In this document: piece by piece, positions 21,290 to 33,386 of the stretch
Position numbering within the stretch: the first letter of the stretch is position 1
Layout: every line of letters starts with the position of its first letter
DNA from: Voacanga thouarsii
Lineage: Eukaryota > Streptophyta > Magnoliopsida > Gentianales > Apocynaceae
Reading direction: 5' to 3'
Assembly: GCA_026120185.1 (NCBI GenBank)
Contig: JANUWF010001719.1
Location: 3,062,501 to 3,126,500 of the forward strand
DNA length: 64,000 nucleotides
Made by a program: the position numbers and the translations under genes
The notes under the pieces: generated by a model
The model's database searches: none
Told to the model about the DNA's origin: nothing
Seen by the model: only the letters and a program-made list of their open reading frames with translations

Positions 21290-24200
21290 ACTCTAAGACT
21301 AGGTAAGTCCGTAGGTGCCCACCCTTATGGCATCTAAGTATCTCTTGAAAACCCTCTCAGCCAAAGGCTTGGTGAATGGATTTGCTAGATTGTTTGATAT
21401 TTCTCCATGAAATTGCTCCTCCAGACAAGGTGAAGACATATCCACTAGCGGATTTTCTCTCATCATTATCCACCTGGAAGTCTGAGTCTGTGTATCCTGT
21501 AGGAACCAAATCATCAGTCTTGTAAACTAGCATATAATCTCTCGTTCCCTTGAGATACTTGAGAATATGATTTATATCTTGCCAAGGTACCTCCCCAAGG
21601 TTTGACTGATATCTGCTAACTAAGCCTACGGCAAAGCAGATATCTGGCCTAGTACACAGCATGGCGTACATGAGACTTCCCACAAACAAAGCGTAGGGAA
21701 TCCTACTCATCCTATCCTTTTCTTCTTGAGACTTAGGATAGTCTCTTGAAGAAAATGACAACCCATGTCTGCAAGGGATTAGAGCTCCCTTACATGAGTC
21801 CATGCTATACTTGGCCAACATCTTGTCAATGTATGCGGCTTGGGATAATCATAACATTCTCTACTTTCTATTTCTAAGAAGTCTAATCCCAAGAATGTAG
21901 CTGGCTTTTTCCAAGTCCTTCATACTAATTGATTAGATAGCCAAACATTTGTTGATGACAATGAGCCTACATCATTTCCAATGAGTAGAATGTCATCCGC
22001 ATACAAGACAAGAAAAACCATATTAAGCCCCTCAAGTTTTTTGTATACGCAAAGTTCATCCTCATTTTAAATAAAACCGTAAGACTTTACAGTCTCGTCA
22101 AAACGAATGTTCCACACTCTCGATGCCTGCTTAAGTCCATAAATGGACTTCTTAAGCTTGCAAACCATATGTTCTTGACCTTCATCAATAAAACCTTCCG
22201 ATTGGGATATATAAATGTCTTCGCTAAGATGGCCATTTAAAAATGCCGTCTTGATATCCATTTGTCATATCTCGTAGTCATAGTGACATGCGATGGCAAG
22301 GAGGATACGGATGGATTTAAGCATGGCTACCGGGAAAAAAGTTTCCTTATATTCGATCATTTCTTTCTGAGTATACCCTTTTGCCACAAGCTTAGCTTTG
22401 AAGGTTTCTACCTTCTCATCCGCTCCCCTCTTTCTCTTGTACACCCACTTACACCCAATAGGTTTTATCCCTTCAGGTGAAGCTATAAGATCCCAAACCT
22501 GATTGAAGTACATAAACTCAATCTTGGCTTTCTTTGCTTCATGCCATAGATTTACATCGGCATCAGCAATTGCCTCCTCGTATCTAGTAGGGTCTTGTTC
22601 CTGATGGTCAGAGATCAACTCAAAAGCTTCTCCATACCATCTATCCGGAACCCTAGATACTCTCCCACTACAACAAGACACCATTTGTACAGGCTCTTGA
22701 GGCTGTGCCTCTTCTTGTTCCACAATCGGGTCAGAAGAAGTTGCTTCCGAAGATAACTTCTCCTCTAGTTCCAACCTAGTTGAACCTTTCGTGGAAGTAC
22801 TTTGATCATCCTCTAAGTTTCTAGCATTGGTACTAACTAGTACCTTCTACTCCTTAGGATGATAAAATTAACCACCCTTTGTTCCTTTTGGATAACCAAC
22901 AAAATAGCATAATTCTGATATTGGTTCCAACTTGTCTCCCTTGATCAGTATATAAGCTGGACAACCCCATATCCTGAGATGATTCAGACTTGGCTTACGC
23001 CCAGTTCACATCTCACAGGGAGTTCTAGGTATTGACTTGGAAGGCACCAAGTTTAGAATGTATGCCGCTGTTTCCAGAGCATATCCCCAAAAAGATACTG
23101 GAATAGTAGCATGAGACATCATGTTTTGGGCCATTTCCATCAATGTCCTGTTCCTTCTCTCAGCCACTCCGTTCTACTTGGGTGTCCCCGGCGCAGAGAG
23201 TTGGGATACTATCCCATGATGTACCATGTAATCCTTGAATTCACCTAGGAGGTACTCTCCACCACGATTCGATCGTAAGGTCTTGATTAATTTACTTGTC
23301 TAACGCTCCACTTTAGCTTTAAACTCCTTAAACTTATCAAAAGAGTCAGACTTGCGCCTCATCAGGTAAATATAACCAAACCTTGTACAATCATCTGTGA
23401 AAATGATGAAGTACTCAAAACCTCCTCTAGCTGGTGTAGACAACGGACCACACACATTAGTGTGAACAAGACTCAGTACCTCCTTGGCCCTATCCGCCTT
23501 TGGGATAAAAGACCTTTTGGTCATCTTTCCCATCAGGCAGGATTCATATTGAGGCTAATTTGCCAATCTCAATGTGCCCAAAGGCCCATAATGGATTAGC
23601 CTCTGAATCCTGGTTGAGTTGATATGACCCAACCTTAGATGCCAAAGATATGAGTCATTGACATTAGTTTTTCTCTTCTTAGTTAAAGGTTCAGATTGAG
23701 CATTATTTGATTGATTGTTAATAGGGTTTAAATAGAATAGATTTCCATACATGTGCCCAGTACATAAGATTTCTCCATCTCTACTAATAGAAATACTAGA
23801 ATGGAAAGATACATAATATTCTTGATTTATTAGTTTTGCAACTGAAATCAAATTTTGATGAAAACCAGGTACATATAAAATATCTATTAAAACAACTTTT
23901 TTATTACAATAAAAAACAAGATCCTGCTTTCCCACTGCAAGGGCCCAGACTTGTGCTCCATTTCCTACGCGTAATCTATGTTCGCCCTTCTTGAGTCTTC
24001 TTATCTTTCTAAACCCCTGCAAGGAGTTACAGATATGATTAGTGGCTCCTGAATCAATAATCCAAGTGGAAGTTGATCCAACCATTGATATAGACTCAAG
24101 ATAGAAAACATTACTAGTGGGGTTTTTCTTGACTTGAAGATTTGGACACTCATTTTTTCAGTGTCCCTTCTTGCCACATTGGAAGCATATGCCCTTTGGT

Positions 24201-24926
24201 TTGTCTTTGGACTGGGTCTTGGGTTGGGTTGCTGCGTATCCCTTCTTCCTTTTAAACTTTCTGGGCTTAGACCCAGTTCTTGAGGAAAAAGCTTTAGCAA
24301 TCATGGCCTTTGATTATGGCTTGCAGGCCACAATCATGGCCTTTGATTTGGAGTTCCTTCATTAACTCAGTCAAACTCATATTTAACTTGTTCAGATTAT
24401 AATTTAATTTAAACTGAGTAAAAGAACCCGGTAGAGATTTGAGAACTATGTCCACTTGGCTCTCGGGGTCCATGATAGCTCCTAAAATTTCTGCCTCCTC
24501 AAAAGCAGTAATCATCTTGAGCATATACTCTCTGACTGATGCTCCCTCATCCATCTTAGTGTTTATTATAGTTCGAAGAGCTTCCTGTCTTGCAGGCCAG
24601 CTCTTATTCGCGAACATAGTAGCCAATGAATGACTAATGTCATACGTAGAAGCCATGTGCTCGTGTTTAGATTGGAGTACATTAAACATAGAGGTTAGCA
24701 TATAACAACGTGCCATTTCATTAGCCTTCTTCCATACCTTCTTAGCCTCTCGCTTTTCGGAGGTGGAACCTTCCCCGATCACAGGGCAGGTCTCGTAAAG
24801 GATATACTTATACTCCTCGACTGTGAGTATTATGTCCAGGTTCCTCTTCCAGTTCACATAGTTTGGTCCCGTTAACTTATTCTCAAGGAGAATAATGGCC
24901 AAAGGACTAAAAGAACCTCCCACCAT
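21290..24926 (-). pseudogene. E6 gag-pol, copia
   Basis: Gag opens at 24926 (MVGGSFSPLAIILLENKL) directly after an acceptor-like TTTTTCAG-AA. Its first 200 codons are open, ending in a local duplication (IKGHDCGLQA repeated) that breaks the frame at 24300. A zinc-knuckle relic lies near 24165 with one stop. Protease DSGAT and the HHCC region are open from 24085 to 23555. The integrase core (FTDDCTRFGY, 23430) contains scattered stops. Reverse transcriptase includes GCKWVYKRKRGAD (22440), QMDIKTAFLNGHLSEDIY (22260) and YADDILLIGN (21990), the active site being YADD rather than YVDD. RNase H and the C terminus end at GTYGLT (21300). Frameshifts near 21940 and 21500 break the 3' part. Confidence 0.85.
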
Positions 24927-26563
24927 TTCTGAAAAATCGAAAAATAAAAGAAATGATTTAGTTTGTGAAAATAAATTTGTGCACTGAAATTAATTTGGCT
25001 CTTAGGAAAATTGACATAGCTTCTTAGAAAGATTAACAGTTTCTTAAGCTAAGTGTAGTAACCATCGCAAATTAATTTCCTTTCTAGGTAATGATCCGGA
25101 GGATAACTCCATCGAGGGGATGGCTGTTTCCTCTCATTTCCTATGAACATTCCTCGCACTATAACCTCCAATGTGGGCTAGCCGATTACAGTACGCATCC
25201 CGAGTTATTAATTACATCCTCTCATTAGATTTAGATCCTTGTGGTATTCTCATCCTATACGGATTCACTCCTAGGGTGATGCGAGAGGACCCACGATATC
25301 TAATGAGGATTGTGATGGAAACCGTGGGGCCGTTGGAACCCCTCTCCCACTTAATCTTTTAAAATAAAGTTTTTCTGAAAAATATCCTTTTGAAATTTTC
25401 ATTAAGTTTTTCCTTTACTTAAAATAAAATATCTAAATTCATTTAAAATCTCTATGTCAATGATTAAATCATTTGAAAGATTTTTTCATGGACTAATAAT
25501 TTTATTTAAGTTAAAATTTAATGATTTCAAAAAATTTCCAATTAAAACTTTCTAGAGACTTTGGTCTCAAGTTTATTTAATAAAATAATTTTTTCTTGTA
25601 CAAAATAAAATAAAATGGCTTTCTGTTTTAACTTACAAAAATATCTAAATCCAATATATTTTCTTTGTCAAGGATTAAATCCTTGGAGAAAATATCAAAT
25701 GATTAATTTTTGTTCAAGTTAAAATAACCATTTAATTTTTTAAAGAAAAATGTTTTCCTTGTAAAAATATTCTCAAAGACTTTGGTCTTTCAAAAAACGT
25801 GTACATAGGTACACAAAAAAAATAGCATATTAGAAAATAATAAACGTTTTCATGCTTTTCTATTTTTAAACCTAAGTTCCCAAATAATGGAATTAAACAT
25901 ATTAATTAAATAATTATCTTATTTAATCCTAAAATCCCTTACTAATATTTTTTATACAAAAATATATTCCAAGAATATAAACTATTGCAAAAATATTAAT
26001 TTCTCCTGGTATGGGACCCAAATCGAAAAATAAAACAAATAAAAATAAATTACAAAAAAAACATTGGTAGTCCATGTACACCCACCGCACCAGATCAGAG
26101 CCTATTTGCTCTGCGGTCCACTACGGCCTCCGTGCACCAGCCGCACTAGATCGCTATCGCTGCAACCCATGGAGCCAATTCGGTCACCCGCGACCCGCGC
26201 CTTCGTGCGCGCCCGTTTCGCTTCTTCCGACCCGCGCCTTTATCCGATTCACTCGCCCGGTTCCCGCTTGACCTGAGCACATTTCCAATTTGCAATTGCA
26301 AATTGCATACGGCTCGGATTTTTCTCAGCAAGTCGGCTCCAGCGCGACCGACTCCAGACACAAACGCGGTGTTGGCTCGGCTCCGGCTCGGCGGCTTAGG
26401 AATAGTACTTCATCGTCTCCGTGAGTTTTCTTCTGCATTTCTTCTGCGTTTTTCTTCGTTTCTCTTCCAATGGCTTCTTTGGACATTTTTCATTCAAAAA
26501 ACTCATCCAAACCAAAACCACAACCTCCTATACCCTCTCAAAACTGGGTTTACACGATCGAAT
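24927..26563 (-). other. E6 untranslated leader without a primer-binding site
   Basis: Collinear with the E1 leader from its ATCGTGTAAACCC landmark onward (near 26550 here, 40550 in E1), but the roughly 170 nt holding the tRNA-iMet site in E1 are missing. GC-rich frames near 26064-26400 have counterparts in the same leader part of E1 and show no protein similarity. Confidence 0.6.
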
Positions 26564-28519
26564 TATGGGAATTGGGAAAAAACAGAGAGCTTGCTACGGG
26601 AGAACAAAAATGGAGAGAAAAATCATGAACAAAGCATAGCAGCAGCATGGAAGCTTTAAAATCATACCTCTCAATGTCTTAAACCTTGAAGATTGTAGGA
26701 GAGTTGATTGATTTACAAGAACAGCCTCTTGCTACCCGTGGGATGAAACCTCCGGTTGCCAACTTCTTCACCTCCGGTGAATGCTTGGCTCTTGACCCTC
26801 CCTAATCTAAGTTGGTGATCACAGAAATGGGTTGAGAAGAGTCACAGATTTTTTCAACTCTTCATCGTCTGTTGGCATGGCTTCATTGGCTTCTTATGTT
26901 AACAAACAAAACCAAAAGCCAGTAAACAGAAAACCAAGAGACACGAGAGGGTGAGAGATTTTTATTTTATTTTATTTTTTCACACAGAAAGCCAATAGTC
27001 ATAAAACCAAACTAATTATTTTGATAATAATAATATCCCTAGGATTTAATATTTCAAACACCCGAATATTTTTAACAAAATAAATTTTAACTTCTCCCAA
27101 AACTCTTCTGAGTTGTGTCCGGAAAAATCCTATGGTCTAGGCTATTGGGCCAAAATAATATTTATTATTTTTCTTGGACCCGAAAAGCTCAAAATAATAA
27201 ACATTAATTATTTACCTTGGGATTAAATAAATAACCCAATAAATAATTAATGAACCCAAATAAACTAAAAATAATTAAACTTTAATTATTTATTTCTTGG
27301 GATTAATTAAATAAATAACTCAATAAATAATTAAGTATTAATTATTTTCCTCTAGTTTAAGTCCAGGTTAATTTTTCTAATTATTCAAACTGAACCTCGG
27401 CCCTGAATAATTAATTAACCAGTTAAACTAGTTAATAAATTTCTCTCAATTTATTTTATTTCAGTCTAATAATAAATTAAATTTTCTGAATAAAATAAAA
27501 CCCTCTCAACTGAGATTAATTTCTCAATCCAAAAATAATTAGGACTTACGGGCTATTCCGAGGACCAAAAAGACACATCGTCTTAACTACTAAAATAACC
27601 AAAATACCCCTACTATATAAATAGATATATTTTGCATTTTCAATATTTTCTAATATCACCATAAAAAAATATTGACCCCAAAGACAATGCTGCATTAGCA
27701 AAGTCTTCGACCTACATGTGAAATAACTAAAATACCTCTCTACACATCGTCATACATTTAGAGAGGAAGAAGCGTACTAACACCCCTCTAAATGACATCT
27801 ACCATCCTTAGGCTTCTAGTCCAATGATCCACGACTTCCTGGAGTGTTTCCGCTTTCCAAGGGAGCTATTTTAAAACAAACATCCAAGTCATGTTTCCCA
27901 AGGCCTTGGATATTTAGATCATTAGACAACCACAAGGGGCGATGTAGTGTAGAAATTATCTTGTACAAGTCTGTCTTAACTAACTAGTCACACATGTATA
28001 TTGGCCCTACGATAGAACCTCAGCTATAGCATATCAAAGTATATGCTTCCAGTTTCGTCAGACCACCAACTCATACTCAAGTCGTAGAGTACTAGTCCAC
28101 ACTGTAGCGGTAGTAGTCTAGGTTTCTACCATATAGTACTTTTAGAAACCACTACTACAAGTCCTGTTCTACGTATTCGAAATACACTTATGTCATGAAA
28201 TGCGTAGACTACTTACTAGCTAAAGGTAAGCCATTCTCCATTTAGAATTCATAACATAATAACCTAAACATGATGGGATTCCCATTCTCATCAATCGGTT
28301 AAGAACAAATGTTTATGTGTTTAAATAACCCATGATCCATACCTTACTGTGAAAAACCTCCATTTACATGGATCACTTATTTAAACACAATGGGCCTTTT
28401 CCAAACGAAATTGTGCACAAATAATAAAAATAAATCACAAACGATTTCTGAAAATAAATTCTTTTAAAATATTCAATATTTTCATCAGAAACTTATTCTA
28501 AGAGGGCATACATCCAACA
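26564..28519 (-). repeat. E6 5' LTR, shared with E7 as its 3' LTR
   Basis: 1956 bp, similar to 19335-21276. On its left lies the E6 leader, and on its right (28520 on) the polypurine tract and pol C-terminus of E7. One LTR therefore serves two internal domains. Its leader-peptide region has the same lost ATG and stops as the other E6 LTR, with the donor AGAG/GTATGA kept. Confidence 0.8.
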
Positions 28520-31055
28520 ATCTCCCACTTGCACTCTAAGATTAGGTAAGTCCGTAGGTGCCCACCCCTATGGCATCTAAGTGTCTCTTGAAGATCCTCT
28601 CAATCAAAGGTTTGGTGAATGGATCTGTTAGATTGTTTGATACTTCTCCATGAAATTGCTCCTCCAGACAAGGTGAAGACATATCCACTAGTGGATTTTC
28701 TCTCATCCTTATCTGTCTGGAAGTCTGAATCTGTGTATCCCATAGGAACCAAATCATCAGTTCTGTAAATCAGCATATAATCTCTCATTCCCTTGAGATA
28801 CTTGAGAATATGATTTACAGCTTGTCAATGTACCTCCCTAGAGTTTGACTGATATCTGCTAACTAAACCTACGGCAAAGCAGATATCTGGCCTAGTACAT
28901 AGCATGGCGTACATGAGACTTCCCACAGCCGAAGCATATGGAATCCTACTCATTCTGTTCTTTTCTTCTTGAGACTTAGGACAGTCTCTTGAAGAAAATG
29001 ACAACCCATGTCTGCAAGGGATTAGAGCTCCCTTACATGAGTCCATGCTATACTTGGCCAGCATCTTGTCAATGTATGCGGCTTGGGATAATCCTAACAT
29101 TCTCTACTTCCTATTTCTAAGAAGTCTAATCCCGAAAATGTAGCTGACTTCTCCCAAGTCCTTCATACTGAATTGACTAGACAGCCAAACCTTTGTAGAT
29201 GACAATGACCCTACATCATTTCCAATGAGTAGAATGTCATCCATATAAAAAAAATCACAGTAAGCCCCTCAAGTTTTTTGTATACGCAAGGTTCATCCTC
29301 GTTTTAAATAAAGCTGTAAGATTTTACAGTCTCGTCAAAACGAATATTCCACGCTCTTAATGCCTGCTTAAATCCATAAATGGACTTCTTAAGCTTTTAA
29401 ACTATATGTTCTTGACCTTCAGTAATAAAATCTTCCGGCTGGGACATATAGATGTCTTCGCTAAGATGGCCATTTAAAAATGTTATCTTGATATCTATTT
29501 GTCATATCTCGTAGTGATAGTGACATGCGATGGTAAGGAGGATACGGATGGATTTAAGCATGGCTACCGGGGAAAAGGTTTCCTCAAAATCGATCATTTC
29601 TTTCTGAGTATACCATTTTGTCACAAACCTAACTTTAAAGGTTTCCACCTTCCTATCCACTCCCCTCTTTCTCTTGTACACCCAATAGGTTTTATCCCTT
29701 CAGGTGAAGCTATAAGATCCCAAACCTGATTGAAGTATATAGACTCAATCTCGGCTTTCATTGCTTCATGCCATAGATTTGCATCGGCATCAGCAATTGC
29801 CTTCTCGTATCTAGTGGGGTCTTGTTTCTGATGGTCAGAGACCAACTCAAAAGCTTCTCCATACCATCTATCCGGAACCCTAGATACTCTCCGACGAGGC
29901 ACCATTTGTACAGGCTCTTGAGGCTGTGCCTCTTCTTGTTCCACAATTGGGTTAGAAGAAGTTGCTTCCAAAGATAACTTCTCTGCGAGTTCCAACCTAG
30001 TTGAACCTTTCGTGGAAGTACTTTGATCATCCTCTAAGTTTCTAGCATTGGTACTAACCAGTACCTTCTGCTCCTTAGGATGATAAAATTAACCACCCTT
30101 TATTCCTTTTGGATACCCAACAAAATAGCATAATTCTAATATTGGTTCCAACTTGTCTCCCTTGATCAGTACATAAGATGGACAACCCCATATCCTGAGA
30201 TGATTCAAACTTAACTTACGCCCAGTCCACATCTCATAGGGAGTTCTAGGTATTGACTTGGAAGGCACCAAGTTCAGAATGTATACCGCTATTTCCAGGG
30301 CATATCGCAAAAAAAATACTGAAATAGTAGCATGAGACATCATGTTATAGGCCATTTCCATCAATGTCCTGTTCCTTCTCTCAGCCACTCCATTCTGCTG
30401 GGGTGTTTCCGGCACAGAGAGTTGGGATACTATCCTATGATGTACTATGTAATCCTTGAATTTACCTAGGAGGTACTCTCCACTACGATCCGATCATAAG
30501 TTATTGATTAATTTACCTGCCCGACGCTCCACTTCAGCCTTAAACTCCTTGAACTTATCAAAAGAGTCAGACTTGCGCCTCATCAGGTAAATATAACCAA
30601 ACCTTGTACAATCATTCGTAAAAGTGATGAAATACTCAAAACCTCCTCTAGCTGGTGTAGACAAGGGACCACACATATTAGTGTGAACAAGACTCAGTAC
30701 CTCCTTGGCCCTATCCACCTTTGGGATAAAAGACCTTTTGGTCATTTTTCCCATCAGGCAGGATTCACATTGAGGCTAATTTTTCAATCTCAATGTGCCC
30801 AAAGGCCTATCATGGATTAGCCTCTGAATCCTGGTTTAGTTGATATGACCTAACCTTAGATGCCAAAGATATGAGTCATTGACATTGGTCTTTCTCTTCT
30901 TAGTTAAAGGTTCAGATTGAGCGTTATTTGATTGATTGTTAATATGGTTTAAATAGAATAGATTTCCATACATGTGCCTAGTACATAAGATTTCTCCATC
31001 TCTACTAATAGAAATACCAGAATGGAAAGATTCAGAATATCATTGATTTATTAGT
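28520..31055 (-). pseudogene. Copia element E7, truncated pol
   Basis: Second internal domain of the E6 family. From right to left: GAG-pre-integrase (HLRLGH region near 30850), integrase (open 30754-30494, FTNDCTRFGY), integrase C-terminus (open 30415-30089), the PQEPVQM spacer, reverse transcriptase GIKPIGC (29690) and MYAMLCTRPDICFAVG (28900), and RNase H ending GTYGLT (28550). The YVDD segment near 29240 is damaged by a deletion. Gag, leader and the outer LTR are missing: it stops at 31055, where plus-strand gypsy sequence begins. Confidence 0.8.
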
Positions 31056-33386
31056 TTACACAAATCTTCTAACTAATAAGCCACTACCTAAGAGTAAAGG
31101 AGCTTCAAGGCCACCCATATGGAGTACAATAAACCTAGGAAGAAATGGAGTAAAAATAAAAGAAAAATTGTGGAGAAGCCACAAAAAGGTCGAGACATTA
31201 AATGCTTTCGATGTTTAGGCTATGAACACACTGCTCATGAGTATCCTAGAAAAAAGGCCATGTACACTAATTCGTTTGGTGAGGTCTTATCCAAGAAAGA
31301 AGAAAGTAGAAGACAAGAGAATGAAGCTTCAAGTGAAGAAGGAGCAGAAGTAGGTCCAATTTGAACATTGCTTAGAGTAGTAAGATGATCATTGAATACT
31401 CAGGTGAATAAGGATGATCATTATCAATAAAAGGATAATATATTTTATATAACATGTCTTATCAATAAGGTACCTTGTAGTGTGATTATAAATAATGGAA
31501 GTTGCACTAATGTCATATGTGCTAGTTTGGTAGATGAGATAGGAATGGAGACCAAGAAGTATCCAAATCTATACAAACTACAATAGCTAAATGATAGTAG
31601 AGAATTGAAAGTGAATAAACAAGCATTGGTTGCATTTAATATGGGAGAATATAAAGACGAGATGTTATATGATGTGATGCTAATACAAACTGACTACCTA
31701 CTCCTAGATAGACCATGGCAATATGATAAAGATGTTGTGCATAATGAGAAGAAAAATACTTACTTCGTGTATAAAGAATGAAGGAAGTATGTTCTTTCGC
31801 CAGTAACCCCAAGTGAAGCGAGTGTCGATCAAAAGATGATGAGGAAGAAGGAAAAGAAAAGAAATGCACAACGGAGTACCAAAAAACAAGGGAGTGAGAA
31901 AAGTGAGAAGAAAGAAAAAGAGAGGAAAGAGAGAGATGAATTGCAAAAACCATCGAGTACAAAATAGAATAAGATGATAGAAGCAATTACAAAAACAGGA
32001 GAGAGGAGATAAGACAATAGTGAATTTCTTTGCAAAAGAGAGTAAGGTGATAGAAGTAATTGAGGCCAATGAACTAGTAATTTTCTTTGTCTGTAAAGGT
32101 GTTTATACGTCCACTGATAAAATTACTCGTTTTTTCCCTATGCAATTGCAAGTATCATCAAAGAGTTTGAAGATGTATTTTCTAATGAGATGTCAGGACG
32201 ATTATTACCAATAACAGGAATTAAGCATCATATAAACTTCATATCTGAAACTGTTATTTCAAATAGGCCAACTTATAGGTGCAACTCGAAAGAAGCTAAA
32301 GAGTTGCAAAGATAAGTGAATGAGTTTCTCCAAAAAGGCCATGTTTGAGAAAGCTTAATCATATGTGCAATTCCAATTCTCTTAGTGCCCAAAAAGGATG
32401 GATCATGAAAAATATGTGTTGATTATATCAAGGTAAAATATCAATATTCCATTCCTAGACTTGATGACTTGTTAGATGAGTTGTATGGAGCTTATATATT
32501 TTTAAAAATTGATTTGAAATTTAACTATCATCAAATTAGGATTAGAGAGAGTGATGAATAGAAAATTGTGTTCAAAACAAAACATGGATTGTATGAGTAG
32601 CCTGTGATGTCCTTTGGTCTTTCAAATGCACGTAGCACTCTTATGAGGTTATTGCATCAAGTGTTGTGGGAGGTCATTGGGAAATTTATTGTGATGTACT
32701 TTAATGGTATTCTGATTTATAGTAAGACATATTAGAATCATTTGCATCATCTCAAATTTGTACGTATTACTCTTAGAAGGAAAAGATTGTATGCAAATTT
32801 TGATAAATATTTTTGGTGTTTGAAAAAATAACCTTTCTTAGCTTTATTATAAGTTCTAAAGGAATTTAAGCTAATGAGAAGAAGATTAGGACAACTCCGA
32901 AATAGTCAACACCTACAATCATGACAGAGGTAAGAAGTTTTCATGGGTTGGCTAACTTTTATAGAAGATTTATTAAGAACTTTAGTACCATAGTAGCCCC
33001 TTAACAGAAGAAGTAAAGAAAACCTTTGGTTTAGGTGGGAAGAGAAGAGAGAAAAGGACTTTAGTTCCTTGAAAGAAAAATTAAGTGAAGCTCCACTTCT
33101 TTCTTTACCTAACTTTGACATAACCTTCAAAGTTGAATGTGATGCAAGTAAAGTAAGTATAGGAGCTATGTTGACTCGAGATAAAAAAAACTATTACATA
33201 TTTTAGTGAAAATTTGTCTAGAACACCCTAAAATTATTCCACCTCTGATAAGGAGTTGTATGCTTTAATGAGGACTCTTCACCATTGGCAATATTAACTT
33301 TTACCTAAAGAATTCATCATTCATATTGATCATAAATCATTAAAACATCTTAAGTGGCAGGAAAAGATTAATGAAAGGCATGCCAA
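31056..33386 (+). pseudogene. Ty3/gypsy chromovirus fragment, Reina-like (E3)
   Basis: The gag C-terminus is open at 31119-31364 with a degenerate zinc knuckle (CFRCLGYEHTAHEYP, last Cys lost to Tyr). A protease-like region follows (IINNGSCTNVICASLV near 31480). Reverse transcriptase landmarks are LVPKKDGS (32385), IPRLDDLLDELYG (32450), KIDLK.NYHQIRI (32510) and MSFGLSNA (32600). The catalytic motif at 32698-32724 reads YFNGILIYS instead of YFDD, so both aspartates are gone. RNase H-like FKVECDAS (33130) and [12 protein letters not shown] (33330) follow. It breaks off at about 33386, where the strand of the surrounding element changes. Stops are frequent. Confidence 0.8.

Larger units (their letters stand above)
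19335..28519 (-). mobile_element. Copia element E6, full length but defective
   Basis: Minus-strand order: 5' LTR 28519-26564, leader, gag-pol, polypurine tract (AAGTGGGAGAT, 21287-21277), 3' LTR 21276-19335. It interrupts the E8 envelope-like relic on the left. On the right a second internal domain of the same family (E7) abuts the LTR directly, so the flanking pentamers (GGAAA and ATCTC) do not match. No tRNA-iMet site follows the 5' LTR. Confidence 0.8.

Noticed and set aside
26064..26361. Arg-rich frames on both strands in the GC-rich leader
   Set aside because: Frames are open because of high GC; the matching leader of E1 (40620-41180) has different open frames, so no protein is conserved.
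31636..32069. Minus-strand Ser/Phe/Leu-rich hydrophobic frames resembling a membrane protein
   Set aside because: They are antisense to a lysine/glutamate-rich stretch of the plus-strand gypsy fragment.
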